The position numbers were made by a program, and so were the translations under genes. This document shows, piece after piece, positions 1 to 8,973 of a stretch of 49,331 bases of DNA; position 1 is the stretch's first letter; every line of letters begins with the position of its first letter. The DNA lies in NCBI RefSeq assembly GCF_030733685.1, contig NZ_JASHIM010000026.1:1-49331 (forward strand), in the 5' to 3' direction. The notes beneath the pieces are model-generated. The model saw nothing but the letters and a program-made list of their open reading frames with translations, had not been told where the DNA came from and ran no database searches. The stretch is from Roseovarius sp. MMSF_3281 (GTDB lineage Bacteria; Pseudomonadota; Alphaproteobacteria; Rhodobacterales; Rhodobacteraceae).

Positions 1-106
1 GAGCAATCAGAGCATCCGGATACTTACGAGCTCCCGCCCGCAAACATACTTACACGTCAGCGACGGACTGGATATTTATGAAAAAGAAGAAGGGCCGGGG
101 CCGCAT

Positions 107-132
107 GCCTGCCCGGGTGAGGGCGGGCAGGC
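107..132. terminator. GC-rich hairpin, possible terminator of an upstream gene
   Basis: Arms GCCTGCCCG (107-115) and CGGGCAGGC (124-132) pair perfectly over 9 bp around an 8-nt loop. The + strand continues with TGTTTGCG, a weak T-tract. It lies just upstream of the ivd promoter, so it may end transcription of a gene outside the window. No gene was recognised in 1-147. Confidence 0.3.
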
Positions 133-147
133 TGTTTGCGCGCGGGA

Positions 148-177
148 TTGACCCGACTCGCTGATTGTGGCTATAAA
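148..177 (+). promoter_or_regulatory. sigma70-type promoter of ivd / leucine-degradation cluster
   Basis: TTGACC at 148-153 is followed after 18 bp by TATAAA at 172-177 (or after 17 bp by CTATAA). The -35 is a near-consensus alphaproteobacterial element. A start point near 184 would give a leader of about 40 nt before the ivd ATG at 223. Assigned by eye; no transcript data. Confidence 0.5.
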
Positions 178-222
178 ATGAACAAGTGTTCAATAAATGC
201 CAGAAGCGGGAGGCGGGGCGCG

Positions 223-1386
223 ATGTTCAACGCGGTGATGCAATTTGATTTGGGCGAGGATGTGAACGCCCTGCGGGAGATGGTTCATCGGTGGGCGCAG
301 GAGCGGGTGAAGCCCATGGCCGCCGAGATCGACGACAAGAACGTCTTTCCCAACGAGCTGTGGACCGAGATGGGCGAGCTGGGACTTTTGGGGATTACCT
401 CGCCCGAGGAATATGGCGGGGCGGAAATGTCTTACCTGGCGCATGTCATCGCGGTGGAGGAGATCGCGCGGGCCTCGGCCAGTGTGTCGCTATCTTATGG
501 GGCGCATTCGAACCTTTGCGTCAATCAGATCAAGCTGAATGGCAATGACGAGCAAAAGGCCAAGTATCTTCCCAAGCTGATCAGCGGTGAGCATGTGGGC
601 GCCTTGGCCATGTCCGAGGCGGGCGCGGGCAGCGACGTGGTGTCGATGAAGCTGCGCGCGGAAAAGCGCAACGATCATTACAAGTTGAATGGCAACAAGT
701 ACTGGATCACCAACGGGCCGGATGCCGATACCCTGGTGGTTTATGCCAAGACCGACCCGGAGGCCGGGGCCAAGGGGATCACCGCCTTCCTGATCGAGAA
801 GGAGATGACCGGGTTTTCGACCAGCCCGCATTTCGACAAGCTGGGCATGCGGGGCAGCAACACCGCCGAGTTGATTTTCGACGATGTGGACGTGCCGTTT
901 GAAAACGTGCTGGGCGAGGAAGGCAAGGGCGTGCGCGTTCTGATGTCGGGCCTGGATTACGAGCGCGTGGTTCTGGCCGGGATCGGGACGGGCATCATGG
1001 CCGCCTGTCTGGACGAGATCATGCCCTATATGGCCGAGCGCAAGCAGTTCGGGCAGCCGATCGGGAATTTCCAGCTTATGCAGGGCAAGATCGCCGATAT
1101 GTACACGGCGATGAACAGCGCGCGGGCCTATGTCTACGAGGTGGCCAAGGCCTGTGACCGGGGCGATGTGACACGGCAGGATGCCGCGGCCTGCTGTCTT
1201 TATGCCAGCGAGCAGGCCATGGTGCAGGCGCATCAGGCGGTGCAGGCCATGGGCGGCGCCGGGTTCCTGAACGATGCGCCGGTGGCACGGATTTTCCGCG
1301 ATGCCAAGCTGATGGAGATCGGCGCGGGCACCAGCGAGATTCGCCGTATGCTGGTGGGCCGCGAATTGATGGGAGCCATGGCGTGA
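223..1386 (+). CDS. ivd: isovaleryl-CoA dehydrogenase
   Basis: FAD-dependent acyl-CoA dehydrogenase that oxidises isovaleryl-CoA to 3-methylcrotonyl-CoA in leucine catabolism, passing electrons to ETF. The 387-aa product has the usual family length. The ATG at 223 follows a GGGAGG-like ribosome site; longer in-frame starts would add an unconserved arginine-rich tail. The stretch [12 protein letters not shown] places a glutamate at residue 247, where isovaleryl-CoA dehydrogenases (rather than short-chain enzymes) have their catalytic base. The flavin/substrate motifs MSEAGAGSD and YWITNG are present, as is the C-terminal [11 protein letters not shown]. It opens a cluster with mccBA, HMG-CoA lyase and methylglutaconyl-CoA hydratase, which supports isovaleryl-CoA as substrate. 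Confidence 0.95.
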   Translation: MFNAVMQFDLGEDVNALREMVHRWAQERVKPMAAEIDDKNVFPNELWTEMGELGLLGITSPEEYGGAEMSYLAHVIAVEEIARASASVSLSYGAHSNLCVNQIKLNGNDEQKAKYLPKLISGEHVGALAMSEAGAGSDVVSMKLRAEKRNDHYKLNGNKYWITNGPDADTLVVYAKTDPEAGAKGITAFLIEKEMTGFSTSPHFDKLGMRGSNTAELIFDDVDVPFENVLGEEGKGVRVLMSGLDYERVVLAGIGTGIMAACLDEIMPYMAERKQFGQPIGNFQLMQGKIADMYTAMNSARAYVYEVAKACDRGDVTRQDAAACCLYASEQAMVQAHQAVQAMGGAGFLNDAPVARIFRDAKLMEIGAGTSEIRRMLVGRELMGAMA

Positions 1387-1467
1387 TCCAACCGCATCGC
1401 ATCTGTGTGCGGGACGCGATCCGTGGTACTTTGCGGCCTGTCGTGCCGCACTGCCAAGGAGATTGCC

Positions 1468-1929
1468 ATGCGCTGGATTACGCTTTGTTTCACCCTGATC
1501 TTGCCTTTGATGGCCCATGCGCAAACCGCGAGCCGGTCGGACGTTGCGCAAATCGAGGAATGCGTTCGCAATTATTCAAAAGGCGCCCCGCAGGAGCGCG
1601 TGATCGGCGGGTGTGTCGGGATCATCGACGGCGCCTGCCGCAGCAAGACGACCATAGAAATCGCCGACTGTATCATGCGGGAAACGGCGGCGTGGGATCA
1701 TCTGCTCAATGCGTGGTGGAAACCGATGAAAGAGCGGGCGCAGGCCGATGGAAGCTGGAACCGGTTGTTGGACGCGCAACGGCAATGGATCAAGGAGCGG
1801 GATGCGGAGTGTCAGCGCGTTTACGACGAGTGGCGCGGCGGAACGATCCGGGTGATATTCGCGGCCGAATGTCAGCGCGACCTCACGGCGAAGCGTGCGG
1901 TGGAATTCTATTACGCACTCAACAAGTAG
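1468..1929 (+). CDS. secreted LprI-like (DUF1311) protein
   Basis: A 153-aa protein with an N-terminal signal peptide (about residues 1-18, ending AHA). The mature part has several cysteines and the helical pattern WxxLLDAQRQWIKERDAECQ, typical of the LprI/DUF1311 family, some members of which inhibit lysozyme. The ATG at 1468 is preceded by AAGGAG at 1456-1461, which fixes the start and excludes an upstream in-frame ATG. It sits between ivd and the acyl-CoA synthetase, ending 16 bp before the latter, so it is probably cotranscribed, but no metabolic link to leucine is evident. Another protein of the same type is encoded at 40234-40725. The lysozyme-inhibitor role is inferred from the family. 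Confidence 0.75.
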   Translation: MRWITLCFTLILPLMAHAQTASRSDVAQIEECVRNYSKGAPQERVIGGCVGIIDGACRSKTTIEIADCIMRETAAWDHLLNAWWKPMKERAQADGSWNRLLDAQRQWIKERDAECQRVYDEWRGGTIRVIFAAECQRDLTAKRAVEFYYALNK

Positions 1930-1945
1930 TTTTGGCGGGGCGGCC

Positions 1946-3502
1946 ATGCTGAACCGGGGCGAAACCTATGACGTGCTGACGGCGCGGTTTCGTTGGGATG
2001 TGCCCGGGCGGTTGAACATGGCCGTGCAGTCTTGCGACGACTGGGCCGCGCGTGACCCGGATCGTGTGGCGATCATCGACCTGGGTGAAGGGCGTGAAGA
2101 GGTCACCTATGGCCGGTTGCGCCGGATGGCCGATGGGCTGGCCCGCGAATTGCAGGCGCGCGGCGTGGTGCGCGGGGACCGGGTGGGTGTCTTGCGCAGC
2201 CAGGATGCCTGGTGTGCCGCCGCACATATTGCCATCTGGAAGCTGGGGGCGATCTCGATCCCGTTGTTCAAGCTGTTTCGGCATGATGCCCTGGAAAGCC
2301 GTTTGGGCGATGCCGGGGCGGCATGGGTTGTGAGCGATGCGGCGGGTGCGGCGATGCTGGAAGGTATGACGGCAAAGCCCCTGTTGCCCGAAGACCTGAC
2401 GCTTGATGATCGTTCGTTCGAGCCCGCGCAGACCGGCCCGGAGGATCCGGCGGTTTTGATCTATACCAGCGGCACCACCGGCAGCCCCAAGGGGGCCCTG
2501 CACGGCCATCGGATGTTGACCGGGCATTTGCCCGGGGTCGAGATGAGCCATGATTTCCTTGGCCAAGAGGGCGATTGCCTTTGGACCCCGGCGGATTGGG
2601 CGTGGATCGGTGGGTTGTTCGATGTGCTGATGCCGGGGCTGGCGCTGGGCGTGCCGGTGGTGGCGGCGCGGCTGGCCAAGTTCACGCCGGAAGAGTGCGC
2701 CCGGATCGTGCGCGAAGGAGCGGTGCGCAACGTGTTTTTCCCGCCCACCGCCTTGCGGATGTTGAAGGCCGCGGACCTGCGGATCGAAGGATTGCGCAGC
2801 GTGGCCAGCGGCGGTGAGCCTTTGGGGGCGGAAATGTTGCAATGGGGCCGGGGTGCCTTTGGCGTGACGATCAACGAGTTTTACGGCCAGACCGAGTGCA
2901 ACATGGTGGCCAGCAGCTGCAATGACCTGTTCGCGCCGCGCCCGGGCTGTATTGGCAAGCCGGTGCCGGGCTTCGAGATTGGAATTATTGACGAGACTGG
3001 CGCGGTAACCGATGGCGAGGGCGATATCGCCATTCGGCGCGGTGCGGCCAGCATGATGCTTGAATACTGGAACAAGCCCGAGGCGACAGCAGAGAAGTTT
3101 CGCGGCGATTGGATGCTGACTGGGGATCGCGGGACTTGGGACGAAGGCTATCTGCGGTTCGTGGGGCGCGAGGATGATGTCATCACCTCGGCGGGCTATC
3201 GGATTGGCCCGGGGGAAATCGAAGATTGCCTGATGACCCACGAGGCCGTGGCGACGGTGGGTGTTGTTGGCAAGCCCGACCCGCTGCGGACCGAGGTTGT
3301 GAAGGCCTATGTCGTGTTGAAAACCGGGCATGAGGCCAGCGAGGATTTGGCCGCGGCCTTGCGCGATTATGTCAAGGCGCGCTTGGCGCAGTATTCCTAT
3401 CCGCGTGAGATCGAGTTTCTGGAGGCCTTGCCGATGACGGTTACCGGAAAGGTGATCCGCAAGGAATTGAAGGCGCGGGCGATGGATGAGGCCCGCCCAT
3501 GA
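1946..3502 (+). CDS. AMP-binding acyl-CoA synthetase
   Basis: A 518-aa ANL-superfamily enzyme that should activate a carboxylic acid to its acyl-CoA through an acyl-adenylate. The P-loop-like motif IYTSGTTGSPKG lies at residues 172-183, the adenylate motif WMLTGDRG near 390, the hinge region GREDDVITSAGYRI near 408, and the C-terminal catalytic lysine in TGKVIRKELK at residue 502. It resembles the ACSM/medium-chain and acetyl-CoA-synthetase-like branch. Its place in the leucine cluster suggests isovalerate, a related branched acid or acetoacetate as substrate, but the sequence does not settle this. The ATG at 1946 was chosen because upstream in-frame codons overlap the preceding gene. Confidence 0.85.
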   Translation: MLNRGETYDVLTARFRWDVPGRLNMAVQSCDDWAARDPDRVAIIDLGEGREEVTYGRLRRMADGLARELQARGVVRGDRVGVLRSQDAWCAAAHIAIWKLGAISIPLFKLFRHDALESRLGDAGAAWVVSDAAGAAMLEGMTAKPLLPEDLTLDDRSFEPAQTGPEDPAVLIYTSGTTGSPKGALHGHRMLTGHLPGVEMSHDFLGQEGDCLWTPADWAWIGGLFDVLMPGLALGVPVVAARLAKFTPEECARIVREGAVRNVFFPPTALRMLKAADLRIEGLRSVASGGEPLGAEMLQWGRGAFGVTINEFYGQTECNMVASSCNDLFAPRPGCIGKPVPGFEIGIIDETGAVTDGEGDIAIRRGAASMMLEYWNKPEATAEKFRGDWMLTGDRGTWDEGYLRFVGREDDVITSAGYRIGPGEIEDCLMTHEAVATVGVVGKPDPLRTEVVKAYVVLKTGHEASEDLAAALRDYVKARLAQYSYPREIEFLEALPMTVTGKVIRKELKARAMDEARP

Positions 3503-3517
3503 TGGGGCGATTGCATG

Positions 3518-3545
3518 AAAAAAGGGCCGACGCGATGGTCGGCCC
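3518..3545 (-). terminator. rho-independent terminator of ompW
   Basis: Read on the - strand, GGGCCGAC and GTCGGCCC form a perfect 8-bp stem with a 6-nt loop, followed directly by six Ts (AAAAAA at 3518-3523 on +). It lies 25 bp after the ompW stop and separates ompW from the convergent acyl-CoA synthetase gene. Confidence 0.85.
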
Positions 3546-3570
3546 CTTGCTTACTGTCCCCGGTAAGAGA

Positions 3571-4185
3571 TCAGAATTTCATCACGTAGGCCATGCCCAC
3601 GACGATCGGGTCGATCTTGACCTTGCCGATGGCCGCGCCGCCGACGGTGGCATCGGTTTCGATGTCCATGTAACGGATGTCGGCCCGGATGGCGGCCTTT
3701 TCACTGACTGCGAAGTCGACGCCGGCGTGCAGGGCATAGCCCCAGCTGCTGTCAAGGCTGACGGGCGTGCCGGTGAGGGCGCCGGTGCCGGCCTCATCCC
3801 AGAAGTGGGTGTAGTTGATACCCGCACCGATGAAGGGGGTCATGCTGGAATTGTTGGTGAAGTGGTATTGCAGCGAGATCGTGGGCGGCAGGTGCTTGGT
3901 TTTGGCAACGTCGCCGGTGCCTTGCAGTTCGATGTCATGTTCGAAGGGCGTGGCGGCCAGAACCTCGACCCCGACGTTATCGGCGATGAAGTACTCGAAG
4001 GTCAGCGTGGGGCGCGCGGCCCCGTCGACCCGCAGGTTGCCTGCGGCGGTGGTGCTGTAGCTATCGGTCGGCTGGATGTAGTGCAGACCCAGACCGAGGG
4101 TCATATCGCCTTTTTCCTGCGCGAGGGCCGGGGCGGCGACAGCGGTGAGCGCCGTGGCGAGAGTGAGGGCTGTGATCGTCTTCAT
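3571..4185 (-). CDS. ompW: OmpW-family outer membrane protein
   Basis: A 204-aa small beta-barrel protein with a clear signal peptide (residues 1-22, ending ALAQ). The body has alternating beta-strand segments with family hallmarks: the GLGLHYI start, an ADNVGVEV strand, TPFIGAGINYTHFW in the second half, and a C-terminal aromatic residue (MKF) as needed for outer-membrane insertion. OmpW proteins form narrow hydrophobic channels. The gene is monocistronic, opposite to the surrounding leucine genes, and ends at its own terminator. An in-frame ATG seven codons upstream exists, but the one at 4185 gives the normal signal peptide. An FNR-type palindrome lies about 75 bp upstream. Confidence 0.9.
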   Translation of the reverse strand: MKTITALTLATALTAVAAPALAQEKGDMTLGLGLHYIQPTDSYSTTAAGNLRVDGAARPTLTFEYFIADNVGVEVLAATPFEHDIELQGTGDVAKTKHLPPTISLQYHFTNNSSMTPFIGAGINYTHFWDEAGTGALTGTPVSLDSSWGYALHAGVDFAVSEKAAIRADIRYMDIETDATVGGAAIGKVKIDPIVVGMAYVMKF

Positions 4186-4252
4186 GGTCTTTTTCTTTCT
4201 ATTCATGCGCGTCCTTCACGGCGGGTTGTGCGCCCGAGGTGGACGAGTCGCC

Positions 4253-4266
4253 TTGATTTGGGTCAA
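4253..4266. promoter_or_regulatory. FNR/FnrL-type binding site
   Basis: The + strand reads TTGATTTGGGTCAA, matching the FNR/CRP-family dyad TTGAT-N4-ATCAA at all but one position. It lies in the 161-bp divergent region, centred about 75 bp upstream of ompW and 87 bp upstream of mccB. OmpW is under FNR control in E. coli, so oxygen-responsive control of ompW is the simplest reading. Confidence 0.55.
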
Positions 4267-4346
4267 GTTGTGCGGGCCGTGCTGCGCTGCGGCAAAAATA
4301 CAACATATTGGTGGGCCGAGGGCGGCCAGAGCAAGCGAGGAACGGG

Positions 4347-5951
4347 ATGAAACTGCAATCGAAGGCGATTCCGGCATCAGATGAGTTCAAGGCCAACCGC
4401 GAGGGGCATCTTGAAGCCCTGCGCGTGGCCGAAGAGGCCGCCGCATTGGCCGCTGCCGGGGGCGGTGAGGCCGCGCGGGAGCGGCATGTCGGGCGCGGTA
4501 AGATGCTGCCGCGCGAGCGGGTGGCGAACCTGCTGGATCCGGGAAGCCCGTTTCTGGAGGTCGGCGCCACGGCGGCGCATGGGCTTTATGACGGGGCCGC
4601 GCCCTGTGCCGGGGTGATCGCCGGTGTGGGCCGGGTGCAGGGCCGTGACGTGATGGTTGTTTGCAATGACGCCACGGTAAAGGGCGGCACCTATTACCCG
4701 ATGACGGTCAAGAAGCACCTGCGCGCGCAGGAGATCGCCGAGGAATGCCACCTGCCGTGCATTTACCTGGTGGATAGCGGCGGGGCGAACCTGCCCAACC
4801 AAGACGAGGTATTCCCGGACCGCGATCATTTCGGGCGGATTTTCTACAACCAGGCGCAGATGAGCGCCAAGGGCATTCCGCAGATTGCCGTTGTCATGGG
4901 GTCTTGTACCGCGGGCGGGGCCTATGTGCCCGCGATGAGCGATGTGACAATCATCGTGAAGGAACAGGGCACTATTTTCCTGGCCGGGCCGCCCTTGGTG
5001 AAGGCCGCCACCGGCGAGGTGGTGAGCGCCGAGGACTTGGGCGGCGGCGATGTGCATACGCGCCTGTCGGGTGTCGCGGATTACCTGGCCGAGGATGATG
5101 CGCATGCGCTGGCGCTGGCACGGCGGGCGGTGGGCAATCTGGGCGTGGCCAATCAGGCGGGCGTTCAGTTTCAGACCCCCGAGGCCCCGGCCTATGACCC
5201 CGAAGAGCTGTTTGGCGTGGTGCCGGCGGACCTGCGCACGCCCTATGACATTCGCGAGGTGATCGCACGCGTCGTCGATGGGTCACGCTTTGACGAGTTC
5301 AAGGCGCGGTTCGGCGAAACCTTGGTCTGTGGCTTTGCCCATGTGGAGGGCTGCCCGGTGGGGATCATTGCCAACAACGGCGTGCTTTTCAGCGAGGCGG
5401 CGCAGAAGGGCGCGCATTTCGTGGAACTGTGCAGTCAGCGGCATATCCCCTTGGTATTCCTGCAGAATATCACCGGCTTCATGGTTGGGCGCCGGTACGA
5501 GAACGAAGGCATCGCCCGGCATGGCGCGAAGATGGTAACGGCGGTGGCGACCACCAATGTACCCAAGGTGACCATGGTTGTCGGCGGCAGTTTCGGTGCG
5601 GGCAACTATGGCATGGCCGGTCGTGCCTATCAGCCGCGCTTTATGTGGACATGGCCCAATAGCCGGATTTCGGTGATGGGCGGCGAACAGGCGGCGGGGG
5701 TTCTGGCCACCGTCAAGCGCGATGCGATCGAGCGCAAGGGCGGGGAATGGTCAGCCGAGGAGGAGGCCGAGTTCAAGCGGCCCACGGTTGAGATGTTCGA
5801 ACGCCAAAGCCATCCATTGTATGCCAGTGCGCGGTTGTGGGACGATGGGATCGTCGATCCGCGCAAAAGCCGGGAGGTGTTGAACCTGAGCCTGCGGGCG
5901 GCCTTGAATGCGCCGATTGAAGACACGCGGTTTGGCGTGTTCCGGATGTAA
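4347..5951 (+). CDS. mccB: methylcrotonyl-CoA carboxylase, carboxyltransferase (beta) subunit
   Basis: Transfers the carboxyl group from biotin on MccA to 3-methylcrotonyl-CoA, giving 3-methylglutaconyl-CoA. The 534-aa length matches the MccB family. It has the two crotonase-like halves of acyl-CoA carboxyltransferases: an N-half with the [11 protein letters not shown] and [15 protein letters not shown] oxyanion-hole loops, and a C-half with [11 protein letters not shown] and [14 protein letters not shown]. The [14 protein letters not shown] segment is characteristic of MCC beta rather than propionyl-CoA carboxylase. The ATG at 4347 has AGGAACGGG upstream. Biotin-bearing MccA is encoded two genes downstream. 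Confidence 0.95.
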   Translation: MKLQSKAIPASDEFKANREGHLEALRVAEEAAALAAAGGGEAARERHVGRGKMLPRERVANLLDPGSPFLEVGATAAHGLYDGAAPCAGVIAGVGRVQGRDVMVVCNDATVKGGTYYPMTVKKHLRAQEIAEECHLPCIYLVDSGGANLPNQDEVFPDRDHFGRIFYNQAQMSAKGIPQIAVVMGSCTAGGAYVPAMSDVTIIVKEQGTIFLAGPPLVKAATGEVVSAEDLGGGDVHTRLSGVADYLAEDDAHALALARRAVGNLGVANQAGVQFQTPEAPAYDPEELFGVVPADLRTPYDIREVIARVVDGSRFDEFKARFGETLVCGFAHVEGCPVGIIANNGVLFSEAAQKGAHFVELCSQRHIPLVFLQNITGFMVGRRYENEGIARHGAKMVTAVATTNVPKVTMVVGGSFGAGNYGMAGRAYQPRFMWTWPNSRISVMGGEQAAGVLATVKRDAIERKGGEWSAEEEAEFKRPTVEMFERQSHPLYASARLWDDGIVDPRKSREVLNLSLRAALNAPIEDTRFGVFRM

Positions 5952-5964
5952 GGGAGCAGAGGCC

Positions 5965-6906
5965 GTGCAAACACGTCTGACCGAGAAATTTGGCCTAACA
6001 GCCCCGATCGTCAGTGCGCCCATGGCCATGGCGGCGGGTGGGCGTCTGGCGGGCGCGGTGAGCGAGGCCGGGGGGCTTGGCTTCATCGGTGGCGGCTATT
6101 GCGATGCCGATTGGATCGCGGCGCAGTTTTCCGAGGCGGGCAACCGGCCTGTTGGCTGTGGCTTTATCACCTGGGCCCTGGATCAGGCGGACCCGGGCCT
6201 GTTCGACAGTGTCTTGGCGCGCGGGCCTGCGGCGGTGTTCTTGTCCTTTGGCGAGGCCGCGCCCTACGTGGCGCGGGCCAAGGCGGCGGGGGTGCCGAGT
6301 TTCGTGCAAGTCCAAGACCTGGCCGGGGCGAAGGCGGCGCGCGATGCGGGCGCCGAGGTGATCGTTGCCCAAGGCACCGAGGCCGGGGGCCATGGGGCGA
6401 CGCGCGGAACCATGAGCTTGGTCCCCGAAGTGGCAGATGCCGTGGGCGCCGATGCGCTGGTTCTGGCCGCGGGCGGGATTGCCGATGGCCGGGGCCTGGC
6501 CGCGGCCTTGATGCTGGGGGCCGACGGGGTGCTTGTGGGCACGCGGTTCTGGGCCGCCGAAGAGGCCCTTGTGGCGGAGGGTTTCCAGCGTGCCGCACTG
6601 GAGGCGACGGGCGATGCCACGCAGCGCAGCAGCCTGCCCGATATCGCCCGGGGGCTGGATTGGCCCAAGCCTTTTACCATTCGCACCCTGCGCAATACGT
6701 GGCTGCGTGACTGGGAGGCCGTGCCGGGCGGGCCGGCCACCGATGAGGCGCGGGCGGCTTATGCCAAATCCGTGGCCGAGGGCGATGCCGAGGGCGCGCC
6801 GGCGATTGCGGGAGAGGCCGTGGGGTTGATCCGTAGCGTCCAGCCTGCGGCGGAGATTGTCGCGGCCATGGTGCAAGAGGCGCGGGTGGCGTTGGACCGA
6901 TGGTAG
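5965..6906 (+). CDS. nitronate monooxygenase-like flavoprotein
   Basis: A 313-aa TIM-barrel FMN protein of the nitronate monooxygenase/2-nitropropane dioxygenase family. It shows the N-terminal PIVSAPMAMAAGG segment, the AQGTEAGGHGA phosphate/substrate loop near residue 155 and the LAAGGIADGRG and GADGVLVGTRF FMN-binding loops. The GTG at 5965, preceded by AGGGAGCAGA, is the most likely start, 13 bp after mccB. It sits between mccB and mccA, so it is almost certainly cotranscribed with them, but no step of leucine degradation needs such an enzyme. Its substrate is unknown; family members also include enoyl reductase-type flavoproteins. Confidence 0.85.
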   Translation: MQTRLTEKFGLTAPIVSAPMAMAAGGRLAGAVSEAGGLGFIGGGYCDADWIAAQFSEAGNRPVGCGFITWALDQADPGLFDSVLARGPAAVFLSFGEAAPYVARAKAAGVPSFVQVQDLAGAKAARDAGAEVIVAQGTEAGGHGATRGTMSLVPEVADAVGADALVLAAGGIADGRGLAAALMLGADGVLVGTRFWAAEEALVAEGFQRAALEATGDATQRSSLPDIARGLDWPKPFTIRTLRNTWLRDWEAVPGGPATDEARAAYAKSVAEGDAEGAPAIAGEAVGLIRSVQPAAEIVAAMVQEARVALDRW

Positions 6907-6943
6907 GGCTGGGCGGAGTGATCGGGCCGGTGGTGCCCTTGGC

Positions 6944-6986
6944 GCGCCCCGGATGCCTCCGGCGGGAGTATTTTGGGAAAGATGAA
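6944..6986 (-). repeat. dispersed Rhodobacteraceae-type intergenic element, copy A
   Basis: On the - strand this 117-bp spacer reads TTCATCTTTCCCAAAATA followed by CTCCCGCCGGAGG. It closely resembles copies at 33318-33357 and 49293-49331, which lie in the opposite orientation. Here it lies between two genes of the same operon. Confidence 0.6.
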
Positions 6987-7023
6987 GCGGGGCTGAATGG
7001 CCTTGGCGGATGGGAGAGACGAG

Positions 7024-8973
7024 ATGTTTGACACGATCCTGATTGCCAACCGGGGCGAGATTGCCTGCCGGGTGATGGAGACCGCGCGGGACATGGGGGT
7101 ACGCGTGGTGGCGGTTTACTCGGATGCGGATCGGGGCGCCAAGCATGTGCAGATGGCCGATGTGGCGATCCATATCGGCGGCTCGGCCCCGGCAGAGAGT
7201 TACTTGCGCGGGGAGGCGATCATCGCGGCGGCGCTTGAGACGGGCGCGCAGGCGATCCATCCGGGCTATGGGTTCCTGTCGGAGAACCCGGAGTTCGTGG
7301 CGGACGTTGAGGCGGCTGGGCTGATCTTTATCGGGCCTTCGGCAGAGGCCATTCGGGCCATGGGCCTCAAGGATGCGGCCAAGGCCTTGATGGAGGAGGC
7401 AGGCGTGCCGGTGGTGCCCGGCTATCACGGCGAAAACCAGGAGCCCGGGTATTTGGCCGAGCAGGCCGGGGCGATTGGCTATCCGGTGTTGATCAAGGCC
7501 GTGGCGGGCGGCGGCGGCAAGGGCATGCGCCTTGTCGAAAAGCCCGAAGATTTTGCCGATGCCTTGGCGAGTGCGCAGGGCGAGGCGGCAACGGCCTTTG
7601 GCAACTCCGATGTCCTGATCGAGAAATTCGTGCAGCAGCCGCGCCATATCGAGGTGCAGGTGTTTGGCGACGGTGAACGCGCCGTGCACCTGTTCGAGCG
7701 GGATTGCTCGTTGCAGCGGCGGCACCAGAAGGTGATCGAGGAGGCCCCGGCGCCGGGGATGACCGGGGAGATGCGCGCGGCCATGGGGGACGCGGCGGTG
7801 CGCGCAGCCGAGGCCATTGGCTACAAGGGTGCTGGCACGGTCGAGTTTATCGTGGATGGCAGCGGGGGCCTGCGGCCTGACGGCTTTTGGTTCATGGAAA
7901 TGAACACGCGGTTGCAGGTGGAACACCCGGTGACCGAGGCGATCACCGGTGTTGACCTTGTGGAATGGCAGTTGCGTGTGGCCAGTGGGGAGGGCCTGCC
8001 CAAGCGGCAGGATGAGTTGCGGATCACCGGCCATGCCTTCGAGGCGCGGCTTTATGCCGAGGATGTGCCGAAGGGGTTCCTGCCCGCCACGGGGCGTTTG
8101 GCGCACCTGGCGTTCCCCGGGGGGACACGGTCGGACAGCGGGGTGCGGACGGGCGATGAAATCTCGCCCTTTTACGACCCGATGATCGCCAAGTTGATCA
8201 CCCATGGGCCAAGCCGGGCCGCGGCCCTGCGCAAGCTGGCGCGTGCGCTTGAGCGTTGCGAGGTGGCGGGCACGGTGACCAACCTGGCCTTTCTTGGGGC
8301 CTTGGCGGGGCATGCGGGTTTTGCCAAGGGCAATGTGGACACCGGGCTGATTGCCCGGGACCTGGAGGCATTGGTCGTGGCCCCGCAGGCCGGGGCGCAT
8401 GAGGTGGCTTTGGCCGGGTTGGCCGCCCTTGGGTTGCTGGAGGTACAGGCCCCTGCCACGGGGTTTGCCCTTTGGGCCCCACTGCGCCGGGCGGTGCAAT
8501 TGCGGCACGAGGGCGAGGATGTGACCGTATACGTGCATGGCCGGGGGGCGAATGCCCATGACGTCGAAGTGGGCGGTGAGCTTATCGAAGCGCGCCGGAT
8601 CGGCGGGCGCTGGATGCTGGGCGATCAGGTTGCCCCGGACGTTGCGGTGACCGGTGAACTGGTGACGGTCTTTTCGCAATACGGGTTGGCCTTCGAGGTG
8701 ATTGACCCGCTGGTGCGTGATGCCATGGCCGGTGGCGACATGGATTTGATCGAGGCACCGATGCCGGGGCTGGTGAAGGCCGTTCTGGCGCAACCGGGGC
8801 AGCAGGTGGCCGAGGGCGACAGGCTGGCGGTGTTGGAGGCGATGAAGATGGAGCATTCGCTTCTGGCGGCGCGCGACGGAACGGTCGAGGCGGTGCTGGT
8901 CGAGGAAGGCGCGCAGGTGGAGGCCGGTGCGGCCTTGATCAAGCTGGCCGAAGACGGGGAGGCGGCGGCATGA
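7024..8973 (+). CDS. mccA: methylcrotonyl-CoA carboxylase, biotin-containing (alpha) subunit
   Basis: A 649-aa biotin-dependent carboxylase subunit. The N-terminal biotin carboxylase (about 1-445) has the ATP-grasp glycine loop AGGGGKGMR, the RDCSLQRRHQKVIEEAP strand and the EMNTRLQVEHPVTE metal/catalytic segment. A BT-like middle domain follows. The C-terminal carrier domain has EAMKME, with the biotinylated lysine at residue 608. It carboxylates biotin with bicarbonate and ATP and hands the group to MccB. The ATG at 7024 follows GGGAGAG. It overlaps the next gene by 4 bp. The biotin ligase that would modify K608 is encoded at 29996-30745. Confidence 0.95.
   Translation: MFDTILIANRGEIACRVMETARDMGVRVVAVYSDADRGAKHVQMADVAIHIGGSAPAESYLRGEAIIAAALETGAQAIHPGYGFLSENPEFVADVEAAGLIFIGPSAEAIRAMGLKDAAKALMEEAGVPVVPGYHGENQEPGYLAEQAGAIGYPVLIKAVAGGGGKGMRLVEKPEDFADALASAQGEAATAFGNSDVLIEKFVQQPRHIEVQVFGDGERAVHLFERDCSLQRRHQKVIEEAPAPGMTGEMRAAMGDAAVRAAEAIGYKGAGTVEFIVDGSGGLRPDGFWFMEMNTRLQVEHPVTEAITGVDLVEWQLRVASGEGLPKRQDELRITGHAFEARLYAEDVPKGFLPATGRLAHLAFPGGTRSDSGVRTGDEISPFYDPMIAKLITHGPSRAAALRKLARALERCEVAGTVTNLAFLGALAGHAGFAKGNVDTGLIARDLEALVVAPQAGAHEVALAGLAALGLLEVQAPATGFALWAPLRRAVQLRHEGEDVTVYVHGRGANAHDVEVGGELIEARRIGGRWMLGDQVAPDVAVTGELVTVFSQYGLAFEVIDPLVRDAMAGGDMDLIEAPMPGLVKAVLAQPGQQVAEGDRLAVLEAMKMEHSLLAARDGTVEAVLVEEGAQVEAGAALIKLAEDGEAAA

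Noticed and set aside
490..1551. A 353-codon open frame on the - strand opposite ivd
   Set aside because: Histidine/arginine-rich translation typical of antisense GC-rich DNA; ivd on + is unambiguous.
4308..4346. Upstream in-frame ATG for mccB
   Set aside because: It would add an unconserved MVGRGRPEQ leader; the ATG at 4347 has a ribosome site and gives the family length.
5995..8856. A 953-codon open frame on the - strand opposite the nitronate monooxygenase and mccA genes
   Set aside because: It is the antisense shadow of GC-rich codons; composition is rich in Arg, His, Pro and Gly without any motif, while the + strand encodes clear enzymes.
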